NCBI GenBank assembly: GCA_902535165.1
Contig: CACASE010000001.1
Span: forward strand, 124,001-188,000
Reading direction: 5' to 3'
Origin: an uncultured Bacteroidota bacterium
Lineage (GTDB): Bacteria; Bacteroidota; Bacteroidia; Flavobacteriales; Flavobacteriaceae
DNA length: 64,000 bases
Part shown: in pieces, positions 7,459 to 15,546 of the stretch
Position numbering within the stretch: position 1 is the stretch's first letter
Layout of the letters: each line of letters opens with the position of its first letter
Program-made: the position numbers and the translations under genes
Notes under the pieces: model-generated
Told to the model about the DNA's origin: nothing
What the model saw: the letters and a program-made list of their open reading frames with translations, nothing else
Databases searched by the model: none

Positions 7459-8904
7459 ATGAGTTATTCAGCTATTAATCAAATATATAATCAATATAAA
7501 AATACGTACGATGAAATGTATGCTGAAAATGGTACTATTAGAAAAAATTATAGAAAATTTTCTAAACTTCTAAAGAAGCTTTCCATTGAAGACTTAAATA
7601 GTATGAGTGAATTCTCGAGAGATTTCTTTATGAATCAGGGTGTTACATTTACAGTATATGATGACGATCAAGGAGTTGAAAAAATTTTTCCATTTGATAT
7701 TATACCAAGGATAATTGATTATGTTGAATGGAAAAAAATTGAGAACGGGATCAAACAAAGATTAAAAGCTCTTAATCTTTTCATAAAAGATATTTACCAT
7801 GAACAGTTTTTCTTGAAGGATAAGATGATTCCAGCTGAATTAATAGTTTCAAATCCTAATTATCTAAGAATAATGCGCGGACTTAACGTTCCAAAGGATA
7901 TTTATACTCATATTGCAGGAATAGATTTAATTAGAAATGAAAGTGGAAATTTTTATGTTTTGGAAGATAATTTAAGAACTCCTTCAGGTGTCAGTTACAT
8001 GTTAGAAAATCGTGAAATTACAAGGAGGTTATATCCAAAGTTTATACCCAAAAATAAAGTTTTACCAATTAATAATTACCCTACTTTATTATATAATCAA
8101 TTAAAATCTTTGTCTGGTAAAAAGAAACCTGTGATTGTTCTACTCACACCTGGTTTATATAACTCAGCATATTATGAACATACTGCGCTAGCAAGGCTAA
8201 TGGGTGTTGAATTGGTAGAAGGTAATGATTTAGTTTCGGAAAATAACTATGTGTTTATGAAGACAGCTGGAGGTCTTAAAATTGTGGATATTATCTATAG
8301 AAGAGTTGATGATGACTTCCTAGATCCATTAAATTTTAATTCTGCAAGTGTATTAGGGGTTGCTGGAATTATGGATTCATATAGAAATGGTAATGTGATA
8401 ATTGTTAATGCACCAGGGTCTGGAATTGCTGATGACAAAGCAGTGTACACATATGTTCCTGATATGATTTCGTATTACCTAAATGAAAAACCAATTCTTG
8501 AAAATATTAAAACTTTTAAACTATCAAATGAGGATGAAAAAGAATACGTTAAAAAAAATATTGAAAAATTAGTAATTAAAAGAACAGATGGTAGTGGAGG
8601 CTATGGGATGCTGATTGGAAAGGATGCGAGTGAAAAAGAAATTGAAAACTTTATAAAAAAAATTAAGAAAGAGCCTGAAATGTATATTGCACAACCAACA
8701 TTGAATCTTTCAACATCGCCTTGTTTGATTAATGATAAATTAAGGCCGAGGTGTGTTGATCTTAGACCTTTTGCAATTTATGGTTCAAATGGTATCAAGG
8801 TTTGCCCTGGTGGTTTAACAAGAACAGCTTTAAAGGAAGGTTCATTGGTTGTTAATAGCTCTCAGGGAGGGGGTAGTAAAGATACCTGGGTGATAAATAG
8901 TTAA
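7459..8904 (+). CDS. Circularly permuted ATP-grasp family protein (COG2308 type)
   Basis: The ATG at 7459 (MSYSAINQIYNQY) is preferred to a TTG at 7435. The 481-residue product matches the circularly permuted ATP-grasp family (DUF404/DUF407): an N-terminal region with EKIFPFDIIPR; the central NLRTPSGVSYMLENR; VNAPGSGIADDK; and near the end KRTDGSGGYGM and RPFAIYG. ATP-grasp enzymes form amide or peptide bonds through acyl-phosphate intermediates. Here it begins an operon with an alpha-E protein and a transglutaminase, the arrangement described for a putative peptide-ligation and tagging system in many bacteria. The peptide product is unknown. Confidence 0.9.
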   Translation: MSYSAINQIYNQYKNTYDEMYAENGTIRKNYRKFSKLLKKLSIEDLNSMSEFSRDFFMNQGVTFTVYDDDQGVEKIFPFDIIPRIIDYVEWKKIENGIKQRLKALNLFIKDIYHEQFFLKDKMIPAELIVSNPNYLRIMRGLNVPKDIYTHIAGIDLIRNESGNFYVLEDNLRTPSGVSYMLENREITRRLYPKFIPKNKVLPINNYPTLLYNQLKSLSGKKKPVIVLLTPGLYNSAYYEHTALARLMGVELVEGNDLVSENNYVFMKTAGGLKIVDIIYRRVDDDFLDPLNFNSASVLGVAGIMDSYRNGNVIIVNAPGSGIADDKAVYTYVPDMISYYLNEKPILENIKTFKLSNEDEKEYVKKNIEKLVIKRTDGSGGYGMLIGKDASEKEIENFIKKIKKEPEMYIAQPTLNLSTSPCLINDKLRPRCVDLRPFAIYGSNGIKVCPGGLTRTALKEGSLVVNSSQGGGSKDTWVINS

Positions 8905-8905
8905 T

Positions 8906-9838
8906 ATGTTAAGTAGAGTAGCTAATAATTTATTTTGGATGGATAGATATATGGAAAGAAGCTATGGATTATTAAACCTAATAAAAGCTAATTATAATGC
9001 CTCACTAGATTCTGCTGCAACTTCATCATGGCAAGGGATTATCAATTCTTATCTCGGTTCTGATGAAGTTAATATTAACTATGATGAATCTATATCAATA
9101 ATTGATTTTATAATATTTGATACCAATAATAATAATACATTAATTAATATGATCACAAATGCGAGAGAAAATGCTAGAAGTGTTCAAGAACATATTTCGA
9201 GAGAGATATGGCTTTCTATTAATAAATATTTTCTAGATATCTCCAATGATGATTTCTATAAATCTTTTAGAAAGAAAGATCCAATTGAATTTATCAATGG
9301 GCTAATTCAATATCATCATATTTACTACAGTGTAGCAGATGTCACACAAGAGAGAGGTAATGCGTATTGCTTTATGAACCTAGGTAAATATTTAGAAAGA
9401 ATTTTGCAAAGCATAGATTTTTTAAATGTCAAAGTTAATTCATTAAAAAAAGCAGATAACGATTTAATGGAGTCTTATTTTTGGAAAAATCTTCTTGTTT
9501 CAATTGGTGGATACCAATTGTATGTTAAAACATATAAATCTATTTTTAATATTGATAATATAATTGAAATGATTTCAATAAATGAATTTTTTCCAAGATC
9601 AATAAAATTCAGTGTTAACAAGCTTAATACACATATTTATAGATTAGAAAAATTTAATAAACCAGAAAGCAATAATCTAAATTTTCTTACTGGTAAATTA
9701 AAAAATGATTTAAAATACACCAATATTGAATCTATAAATAAAAAGGGAATAAAAAAGTTTGTTGATGAAATTCAATTACAGTTAAATGAAATCTCAAATG
9801 AAATTAACAGAGTCTATTTTTATCAAAATAATTTATGA
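8906..9838 (+). CDS. Alpha-E domain-containing protein (DUF403/COG2307 type)
   Basis: A 310-residue, largely helical protein. It opens with MLSRVANNLFWMDRYMERS, the hallmark N-terminus of the alpha-E family, and has the conserved ENARSVQEHISREIW and NLGKYLERILQSID helices. The family is nearly always found with the permuted ATP-grasp protein, and is thought to be its helical partner. It starts one base after the ATP-grasp stop, and its end overlaps the transglutaminase start by four bases (ATGA). It is longer on the N-terminal half than it is rich in motifs, so the catalytic role, if any, is unknown. Confidence 0.9.
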   Translation: MLSRVANNLFWMDRYMERSYGLLNLIKANYNASLDSAATSSWQGIINSYLGSDEVNINYDESISIIDFIIFDTNNNNTLINMITNARENARSVQEHISREIWLSINKYFLDISNDDFYKSFRKKDPIEFINGLIQYHHIYYSVADVTQERGNAYCFMNLGKYLERILQSIDFLNVKVNSLKKADNDLMESYFWKNLLVSIGGYQLYVKTYKSIFNIDNIIEMISINEFFPRSIKFSVNKLNTHIYRLEKFNKPESNNLNFLTGKLKNDLKYTNIESINKKGIKKFVDEIQLQLNEISNEINRVYFYQNNL

Positions 9839-10794
9839 AAAAATTTTATCTAAAACACTTAACAACCTACAAGTACTCAAATAATGTTACTGAAAGCAAC
9901 AATAAAATTCATTTGTATCCTTATAACGATTTAAATCAGCAAATTGTTAATCACAAGATTACTATCTCTGGAAATCCAGCAATATCAACATATATTGATG
10001 ACTATAACAATAGAGTTGGTTCTTTCAATTATTTACCACCACACAATTTTTTATCAATTCTCTCTGAAGCAGAAATAAATAAGAATAGAATAGTTATGCC
10101 TGAGGATACAATGGACATTAAAAGTCAATGGTCATTTCTGTATCAACTAAAACATTCAATTGATTACTTACCATTTTTAGAGATCGAATTTTTTTCAAAA
10201 ATTAATGAGGCAAAAAAAATTGTCAACACATTAAAATCAGAAAATACATCACCCTACAGGCTTGCTAATAATTTATGTGAATTCATTAATAAGGAATTTA
10301 AATATAAAAAAGGTGTAACTAATATATATACTAAAATTCAAGAGGTTTGGATTTCAAAGGCTGGTGTTTGTCAAGATTTTACAAATATTCTAATTCAATT
10401 GTGTCGAATTGCATCAATACCTTGCAGGTATGTAAGTGGATATGTTTTTGCTACTGGAAGATTACGAGGAGCATCAGCAACTCATGCTTGGGCAGAAATT
10501 TATCTTCCCTATTATGGCTGGATTGGTTTAGATCCAACAAATAATTGCATTGCTGACATTTATCACATAAAACTTTGTGTTGGTAGAAATTATAATGATT
10601 GTTCTCCTGTAAAAGGTGTTTATAAAGGTAATGAAACTCAAATAATGGATGTAAAAGTTGAATTAGATACTAAAAAAATTAAATCAAAACCTTATTATGA
10701 TGATGGAGAGAATATGAAAAGAAAAGAAAAAGAGAACTTCGATGTAAATAGCTTTCAGAAAAATTTACAAATGATTCAACAACAGCAGCAATAA
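9835..10794 (+). CDS. Transglutaminase-like cysteine protease-fold protein
   Basis: A 319-residue protein without a signal peptide. It has an N-terminal beta-rich domain of the bacterial transglutaminase type (residues 1-110), then the catalytic core. The Cys-His-Asp triad is visible as AGVCQDF (C179), ATHAWAE (H217) and GLDPTNN (D233). The last 50 residues are charged and end in a Gln run. In this operon context such enzymes are thought to cleave or join the peptide bond made by the ATP-grasp partner. The start overlaps the alpha-E stop by four bases, supporting translational coupling. Confidence 0.9.
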   Translation: MKKFYLKHLTTYKYSNNVTESNNKIHLYPYNDLNQQIVNHKITISGNPAISTYIDDYNNRVGSFNYLPPHNFLSILSEAEINKNRIVMPEDTMDIKSQWSFLYQLKHSIDYLPFLEIEFFSKINEAKKIVNTLKSENTSPYRLANNLCEFINKEFKYKKGVTNIYTKIQEVWISKAGVCQDFTNILIQLCRIASIPCRYVSGYVFATGRLRGASATHAWAEIYLPYYGWIGLDPTNNCIADIYHIKLCVGRNYNDCSPVKGVYKGNETQIMDVKVELDTKKIKSKPYYDDGENMKRKEKENFDVNSFQKNLQMIQQQQQ

Positions 10795-10858
10795 GTTAGT
10801 TTCAATTATATCTAACTATAATTTTATAATTTTATTTGGGTACAAAAGACAAAATATT

Positions 10859-11254
10859 TTATGCTAATATTAAAAAAAGTTTTAAAACCCAAAAAGTAGA
10901 CCTTACGAAATTTAAACGCAATAATTTTTTATGATTTCTAATATTGAAAGAAGAGTTTAAACTTTGATGTACAGGGACTATTAAAAAAAATGTGGTTAAC
11001 CAAATCAATGTGACAATTGAAGTTGGAAATAAAAATGAGTTATTTATAAATAAGTATAGTGTGGATAATAATTCTAAAATCATAATTGGCCCAACAATAA
11101 ATAACATTTTCTTTGTATAAGCACTGTGAAATGATTTGAATGTAGATTCGGAATAATTTTTGAATGATGGATATATTATAAATTGAACCATAATAGAAAT
11201 GGCAATTAAGTATATATTTGAAAAAATATTTATTTCTAAAATAAATTGCTCCAT
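10859..11254 (-). CDS. Four-helix membrane protein of unknown function
   Basis: A 131-residue protein with four hydrophobic segments. Between the first two helices lies a polar loop with YPSFKNYSESTFKSFHSAYTK, and before the fourth helix a basic stretch with RNHKKLLRLNFVR. These loops recall small DUF1772/DUF4149-like membrane proteins, but no assignment is made. It faces away from the TTG-started gene at 11272, with only 17 bases between starts. Confidence 0.65.
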   Translation of the reverse strand: MEQFILEINIFSNIYLIAISIMVQFIIYPSFKNYSESTFKSFHSAYTKKMLFIVGPIMILELLSTLYLFINNSFLFPTSIVTLIWLTTFFLIVPVHQSLNSSFNIRNHKKLLRLNFVRSTFWVLKLFLILA

Positions 11255-11271
11255 TTTTAATATAAATTAAG

Positions 11272-11532
11272 TTGAAATATATAAATTACTTTTTTCTCTT
11301 TTTTTCAATAATTGCTTTTTTAGGTTTTTTTTTAATTGGAATTTTTAACCAGATAAATTTAATAATTGTGGTTTTATATTTCAATTCTATGATTTTAATT
11401 TCAAATAAAAGTTTGAATATTATTTTAAAAAATTTAATGTTTTTTATTTCAGTGTCAATCTTTATTTATTTGATCTATTTAATTTATATCCACATGAATT
11501 TAGGATCTAATAATTTAGAATTTGCAATTTAA
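11272..11532 (+). CDS. Small membrane protein with TTG start, 86 residues
   Basis: The first usable start is a TTG at 11272, giving the credible N-terminus MKYINYFFLFF; an in-frame stop lies just upstream and no early ATG exists. Three or four hydrophobic helices cover nearly the whole chain, with low-complexity Ile/Leu/Phe. No family recognised. AT-rich DNA can yield such frames by chance, so the gene is moderately supported. Confidence 0.4.
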   Translation: MKYINYFFLFFSIIAFLGFFLIGIFNQINLIIVVLYFNSMILISNKSLNIILKNLMFFISVSIFIYLIYLIYIHMNLGSNNLEFAI

Positions 11533-11582
11533 ATCATTCGCCATGCTTTATTTAGAGGCATGCTTTTTGTAAAGAATTGAAC

Positions 11583-11960
11583 ATGAAAAAAATTTTTATA
11601 TTATCCTTATTACTATTTCAAGTAAATGAATTAGTTGGTCAAGAATTTAAAATAAGTGTAACCGCTGAAAGCAGAAATGATTATAAAATTATTGGAAATG
11701 ATTCAGCTGGTGATGTAAATAGCTTTGATCCAGACTTGGTATATAATCTTGGTTCAAAATTAATTTTTGAAGTTAATGCTACTGGACATCCTTTTTTAAT
11801 AAAAGATCAGGCTGGAACTGGTAAAAAAAATTCTGTTAAAGAAATCGAAAAGAATGGTTTGTCCAAGGGAATAATTGAATGGGAGCCCAAACAAAAGGGG
11901 ACTTACTATTATCAATGTATCAAACATAAAAATATGGTTGGTAAGATTTTAATTAAGTAA
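11583..11960 (+). CDS. Secreted cupredoxin-domain protein
   Basis: The start at 11583 (MKKIFILSLL) gives a 125-residue protein with an N-terminal signal peptide ending near VGQ (residue 20) but no lipobox cysteine. The beta domain carries H69 (GHPF) and C112, H115 and M118 (YYQCIKHKNM), the four ligands of a type I copper site. It is a paralogue of the lipoprotein at 2465-2908, with the same spacing C-x2-H-x2-M, but is soluble in the periplasm rather than anchored. Electron transfer or copper handling is inferred. Confidence 0.83.
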   Translation: MKKIFILSLLLFQVNELVGQEFKISVTAESRNDYKIIGNDSAGDVNSFDPDLVYNLGSKLIFEVNATGHPFLIKDQAGTGKKNSVKEIEKNGLSKGIIEWEPKQKGTYYYQCIKHKNMVGKILIK

Positions 11961-11995
11961 CTGTTTTTAATTTAATTTTACTATCATAATTCATT

Positions 11996-12406
11996 ATGTT
12001 TCAATTTTTAAAAGTTATCCCTATTATTCTGTCAGGTGTTATCATCGGAATAATTTTATATCAATCTTTGCTAATTGCCCCATCAATAAATAAGTTGTTA
12101 AGCACGCAAGATGCCAGTATATATTTAAGGTATGTGTGGCCAAAATTCTTTATTATTATAGCTGCCATTTCTTTAATTAGTTGGATCCTAATCCTGAATT
12201 TTTCACCTGATCAAAATACAGCGAAAATTATTTCAATAATAAGTTTTACTTTAATGGTCATTTGTTATGTTTTAATTCCTATTATGAATTCAGCAAAAGA
12301 TTCGGCTAATGATACTTTATTTATTTTTTTACATGCAACAAGTATGATCTTGACACTTGTTACGTTATTAATTAATATTTTTTTAATTGTAAAGTGGAAG
12401 TATTAA
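11996..12406 (+). CDS. DUF4149-like membrane protein
   Basis: A 136-residue protein with four hydrophobic helices. The pattern PSINKLLSTQDASIYLRYVWPKFF after helix one, and FLHATSMILTLVTLLI in the last helix, agree with DUF4149 (TMEM205-like) proteins, whose function is unknown. It sits between the cupredoxin and a thioesterase on the same strand and may be co-transcribed with them. Confidence 0.6.
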   Translation: MFQFLKVIPIILSGVIIGIILYQSLLIAPSINKLLSTQDASIYLRYVWPKFFIIIAAISLISWILILNFSPDQNTAKIISIISFTLMVICYVLIPIMNSAKDSANDTLFIFLHATSMILTLVTLLINIFLIVKWKY

Positions 12407-12416
12407 TTTTTATATA

Positions 12417-12830
12417 ATGAAAGAGGAATTTCAAAAATATATCGACTATCATAAAAGTAAGGGTGGAACTGGAAAGCTTTATAAGTTTGAGCTGATTGAA
12501 TATAAAACAGGGTTTTTAAAACTAAAAGCATTCTTTAACTCAAATACTCTAAATCCAGTTGGGACCGTACAAGGAGGACAAATCAATTCTATGTTAGACG
12601 ATGTTACGAGTCTTCTTCTAATATATGAATCAAAAGGAACAATTTACCCTAACTCTACAAACCTTCATAGTATTCACCACAGACCACTTTATGAGGGTGA
12701 AGTTGTTACTACTGCTGAAATAATTAAAAAAGGGAAAACCATTGCTACAATGAAGGGTGAAGTATTTTCAATGGATGGTAAATTAGCAGCTACTTTAATT
12801 CATACTGCCGTAATAATGAAAGGTGAGTAA
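12417..12830 (+). CDS. PaaI-like hotdog-fold thioesterase
   Basis: A 137-residue cytoplasmic protein of the hotdog fold. The stretch NPVGTVQGGQINSMLDDV is the equivalent of the HGG-containing helix region of PaaI thioesterases; here the usual His is replaced by Gln (QGGQ), while Asp in MLDD is kept. STNLHSIHHRPLYEGEV forms the following conserved strand. It would hydrolyse an acyl-CoA or similar thioester; the substrate is unknown. The stop overlaps the GTG start of the DUF2237 gene by eight bases. Confidence 0.78.
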   Translation: MKEEFQKYIDYHKSKGGTGKLYKFELIEYKTGFLKLKAFFNSNTLNPVGTVQGGQINSMLDDVTSLLLIYESKGTIYPNSTNLHSIHHRPLYEGEVVTTAEIIKKGKTIATMKGEVFSMDGKLAATLIHTAVIMKGE

Positions 12831-13182
12831 GTTAAATTTATACAATAAAAAATTAGAAACTTGTAGCACCAATCCTTTAACTGGTGCTTATAGAAATGGA
12901 TGTTGTGAAACTGGGCCAAACGATATTGGCACACACACTGTTTGTGCAATTGTGACTGATGAATTCTTAGAATTTTCTAAAAAGATGGGGAATGATTTAA
13001 CAATAGATTATCCTCAATATAATTTTAAGGGTTTAAAAGAAGGAGACAAATGGTGTTTATGTGTATCAAGATGGATTGAAGCACATAAAGCAGGATGCGC
13101 ACCTAAAGTTATACTTGAAGCAACCAATTTAAAGACCCTTGATTATGTTTCTTTTGAAACTTTACTTGAATATAAATATTAA
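12823..13182 (+). CDS. DUF2237 family protein, GTG start
   Basis: The 119-residue product begins at a GTG inside the thioesterase gene. It matches DUF2237: LETCSTNPLTGAYRNGCCETGPNDIGTHTVCA at the N-terminus and GDKWCLCVSRWIEA plus a final half with CAPKVILEATN. Conserved cysteines and a conserved GWDR-like centre suggest a small enzyme or metal protein, but the family is uncharacterised. An intrinsic-terminator-like hairpin follows four bases after the stop. Confidence 0.82.
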   Translation: MSKLNLYNKKLETCSTNPLTGAYRNGCCETGPNDIGTHTVCAIVTDEFLEFSKKMGNDLTIDYPQYNFKGLKEGDKWCLCVSRWIEAHKAGCAPKVILEATNLKTLDYVSFETLLEYKY

Positions 13183-13185
13183 AAA

Positions 13186-13215
13186 AACCCTTAATACTTT
13201 CAAGCACTAAGGGTT
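13186..13215. terminator. Bidirectional intrinsic terminator-like hairpin
   Basis: AACCCTTA (13186-13193) pairs with TAAGGGTT (13208-13215), an eight-base stem with a 14-base loop, flanked by an A run on the left and AT-rich DNA on the right. It lies between the convergent DUF2237 and fasciclin genes, so it can end transcription from both sides. Confidence 0.7.
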
Positions 13216-13237
13216 CTAAATTTAAAACAAACACTAA

Positions 13238-13738
13238 TTACTCCGGCATTATCACACTATCAATTACATGAATCACACCATTTGTTCCTACTACATCTGT
13301 AGCAATTACTTCACTCATATCTCCATTTTGATCTTTTAAAAAAATCTTTCCTCCTTTTGATCTAGCAACAAAAGTTTGACCATTCAAGGCTGTAAGCTTT
13401 ACCCTTCCGTAACCATCTTTTAAAGCTTTTGTAACATCGCTTGCCATCAATTTTCCTGAAACTACGTGATATGTTAAAATATTAGAGAGAGCTCCAACAT
13501 TTTCAGGTTTTAATAAGCTGCCTAAGGTTTCTGAATCAATTTTTCCAAAAGCATCGTTATTTGGTGCAAAAACTGTAAAAGGTCCTTCACCGCTTAGAGC
13601 TCCAACTAAATCAGCTGCTTTTAAAGCAGTTACTAAAGTTGAAAAATCTTTGTTTGACGCAGCTGCATCAACAATAGTTTGAGAAGAAGCTGATAGAGTA
13701 ATAAATAAAGCTGTAATACTTAAAATTAAATTTTTCAT
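13238..13738 (-). CDS. Secreted fasciclin (FAS1) domain protein
   Basis: A 166-residue protein with a signal peptide (to about residue 20, ASSQT) and a single FAS1 domain. Hallmarks are GPFTVFAPNNDAFGKI (motif H1) and ILTYHVVSGKL (the YH motif). FAS1 domains mediate adhesion or ligand binding in secreted and surface proteins. It is monocistronic by appearance: a terminator-like hairpin lies downstream and a 75-base gap separates it from the next gene. The start agrees with a normal N-terminus. Confidence 0.92.
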   Translation of the reverse strand: MKNLILSITALFITLSASSQTIVDAAASNKDFSTLVTALKAADLVGALSGEGPFTVFAPNNDAFGKIDSETLGSLLKPENVGALSNILTYHVVSGKLMASDVTKALKDGYGRVKLTALNGQTFVARSKGGKIFLKDQNGDMSEVIATDVVGTNGVIHVIDSVIMPE

Positions 13739-13813
13739 TTTTATATATTTTATTTGAATCTTCTAGTTAGCAAACTTGGTGCCAGTCATTAAAAATTAAA
13801 TAAATTGTGAAAA

Positions 13814-15298
13814 TTAATTTCTAATATTTTTGATTAAAGATGATGCCAGCTTATTTATATTTTCAAAATATGGATTGCGAGATGTTACATTTGAAAGTAT
13901 AATGATTCCGTTTTTATTTTTTACATCAACTATAATCATCGATGAATAACCACCAGTATTTCCACCATGACGGTACAATCTCTTTTTATTTGACTTTGGA
14001 TTTTCTATAAACCATCCAAGCCCCATGCCTAACCTTGAACTTATTTTGGAAGTTTGTGCTCTTAACAGCTTTAATTCTTTATCTTTTTCATCGAATTGAG
14101 CAATTATAAATTTTGCCATATCCTCAGCATTTGATAAAACTCCCCCTGCTGGACCAAATATCTGCAAATCCCAATTTGGAACTTCATCCCCTTGACTATT
14201 CAGCCCTTTTACCAATAAATCATTTATCTCTTCTTTTTTAAAAGTAGAATTGGTCATTTCGTATTTAGAAAAAATGTAAGAGTCAAACATAGACTTATAA
14301 TCTTGATTGTCTATTTTGCTTAGTGTATATCCAATTAAGGCAAAACCTAAATTAGAGTATAAGAATTTACCTTCAGTATCTTGATTTATTTTAAGAGAGT
14401 CCAATAAATATGTTTCTAAATCATCTACTTTATATTCTTTATATGGATTTAAAGGATTTTTTTCTGAGGAATAGGAAAAGTTATTGGGCATTCTTGGTAT
14501 TCCTGAAGTATGATTAGCTAAGCTTTTAAATGAAATTTGTGCGCTGTCTTTTAATTTTAAATCAAAGTAATTATTGACATTATCATTTACATTAATTTTG
14601 TTTTCAAGGACAAATTTTGAAAGAATATTTGCTGTTAAAACCTTTGATATTGAACCAATTTCAAAAATATTTTTTGAATTATTTACAGTATAAATTGAAT
14701 CATTTTGTCTTTTAATACCGTAGTAATTTGCTTGTCCGTTTTTAATTAGGCCAATTGAAATTTGAGTATTGTTTGGAAGGTATTTTGATTTGTTAAAGAT
14801 TAATTTTTGTTGTTTTTCATTTATTATTTCCTCATGGATTTTTAACTTATTTATTGCTCTTTGAGAAACTGTTTCATCAATATATTGGTCCAGTGAAATA
14901 TCATCTATTTTTTCATCATTATCAACAACTAAATCCAATTGCAAAACTTCTCTTTCAAAAAAAATCTTATACCTTTCAACTGGAAAATTACTTTTTGAAA
15001 ACTTGATAAAATTTAATGTTCCTATTGCAATTTCACCACTCGTTCCTTTATCAAATTTCATAAACTCAAAATCCTTTATTTTACCATGAAAACCTTTCAC
15101 ATCACTAAAAAATTTTAAAACAATATCTGACTTGACTTCATTTTTTAACCTATCGTTGAACATAGAATATATTTGATCATAATTGTTGGAGTTGAAAATT
15201 TCAACAATAGATTTCATTAAAGAAAGGTTATCAGGATTTTTATCTTGAGTGTAGCTAAAAGAAAAAGATAAGATGATTATAATTACAAATTTTTTCAC
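13814..15298 (-). CDS. Serine hydrolase with N-terminal DUF3887-like domain
   Basis: A 494-residue secreted protein: a signal peptide (to about residue 17), a first domain (about 25-135) resembling DUF3887/NTF2-like sequences found before serine hydrolases, and a C-terminal penicillin-binding fold. The signatures are S216-I-S-K219, Y314-S-N316 and H444-G-G. The enzyme could be a peptidase or esterase; activity is not determined by sequence. It lies in a set of four same-strand genes with a Kazal-type lipoprotein (nine bases before its start) and a beta-helix protein, which may be a functional unit. A second serine hydrolase sits at 674-2101. Confidence 0.88.
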   Translation of the reverse strand: MKKFVIIIILSFSFSYTQDKNPDNLSLMKSIVEIFNSNNYDQIYSMFNDRLKNEVKSDIVLKFFSDVKGFHGKIKDFEFMKFDKGTSGEIAIGTLNFIKFSKSNFPVERYKIFFEREVLQLDLVVDNDEKIDDISLDQYIDETVSQRAINKLKIHEEIINEKQQKLIFNKSKYLPNNTQISIGLIKNGQANYYGIKRQNDSIYTVNNSKNIFEIGSISKVLTANILSKFVLENKINVNDNVNNYFDLKLKDSAQISFKSLANHTSGIPRMPNNFSYSSEKNPLNPYKEYKVDDLETYLLDSLKINQDTEGKFLYSNLGFALIGYTLSKIDNQDYKSMFDSYIFSKYEMTNSTFKKEEINDLLVKGLNSQGDEVPNWDLQIFGPAGGVLSNAEDMAKFIIAQFDEKDKELKLLRAQTSKISSRLGMGLGWFIENPKSNKKRLYRHGGNTGGYSSMIIVDVKNKNGIIILSNVTSRNPYFENINKLASSLIKNIRN

Positions 15299-15307
15299 AA
15301 TAATTAT

Positions 15308-15541
15308 TTAATAATCACAATTTTCACCAACATCCTTATTGGTTAATTTCCATTTTAGATTTCCAGCTTTCTCTGCTTTGCAAGAATTGGAATAAACTAA
15401 ATCATTGCATGCGCATACTGGCTCATAAATTTCAGGGCAAATTTGTTCTGGGTCTGGTGCAACAAAACAGTCACCTATAATTTCCATGTCTTCACTGCAG
15501 GAAAAAAAAATAATAACAACAAAAAAGATCTTATAATTCAT
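15308..15541 (-). CDS. Kazal-type domain lipoprotein
   Basis: A 77-residue protein: a lipoprotein signal with Cys15 (FFSC), then one compact domain with six further cysteines (C25, C35, C43, C45, C54, C75). The core PEIYEPVCACNDLVYSNSC is the Kazal signature (C-x7-C-x-C, then YSN.C). Kazal domains often inhibit serine proteases by inserting a loop in the active site. It precedes a serine hydrolase gene by nine bases and follows a beta-helix gene by five, so it may protect the cell from its own or foreign proteases; this is inference. Confidence 0.85.
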   Translation of the reverse strand: MNYKIFFVVIIFFSCSEDMEIIGDCFVAPDPEQICPEIYEPVCACNDLVYSNSCKAEKAGNLKWKLTNKDVGENCDY

Positions 15542-15546
15542 AAAAT

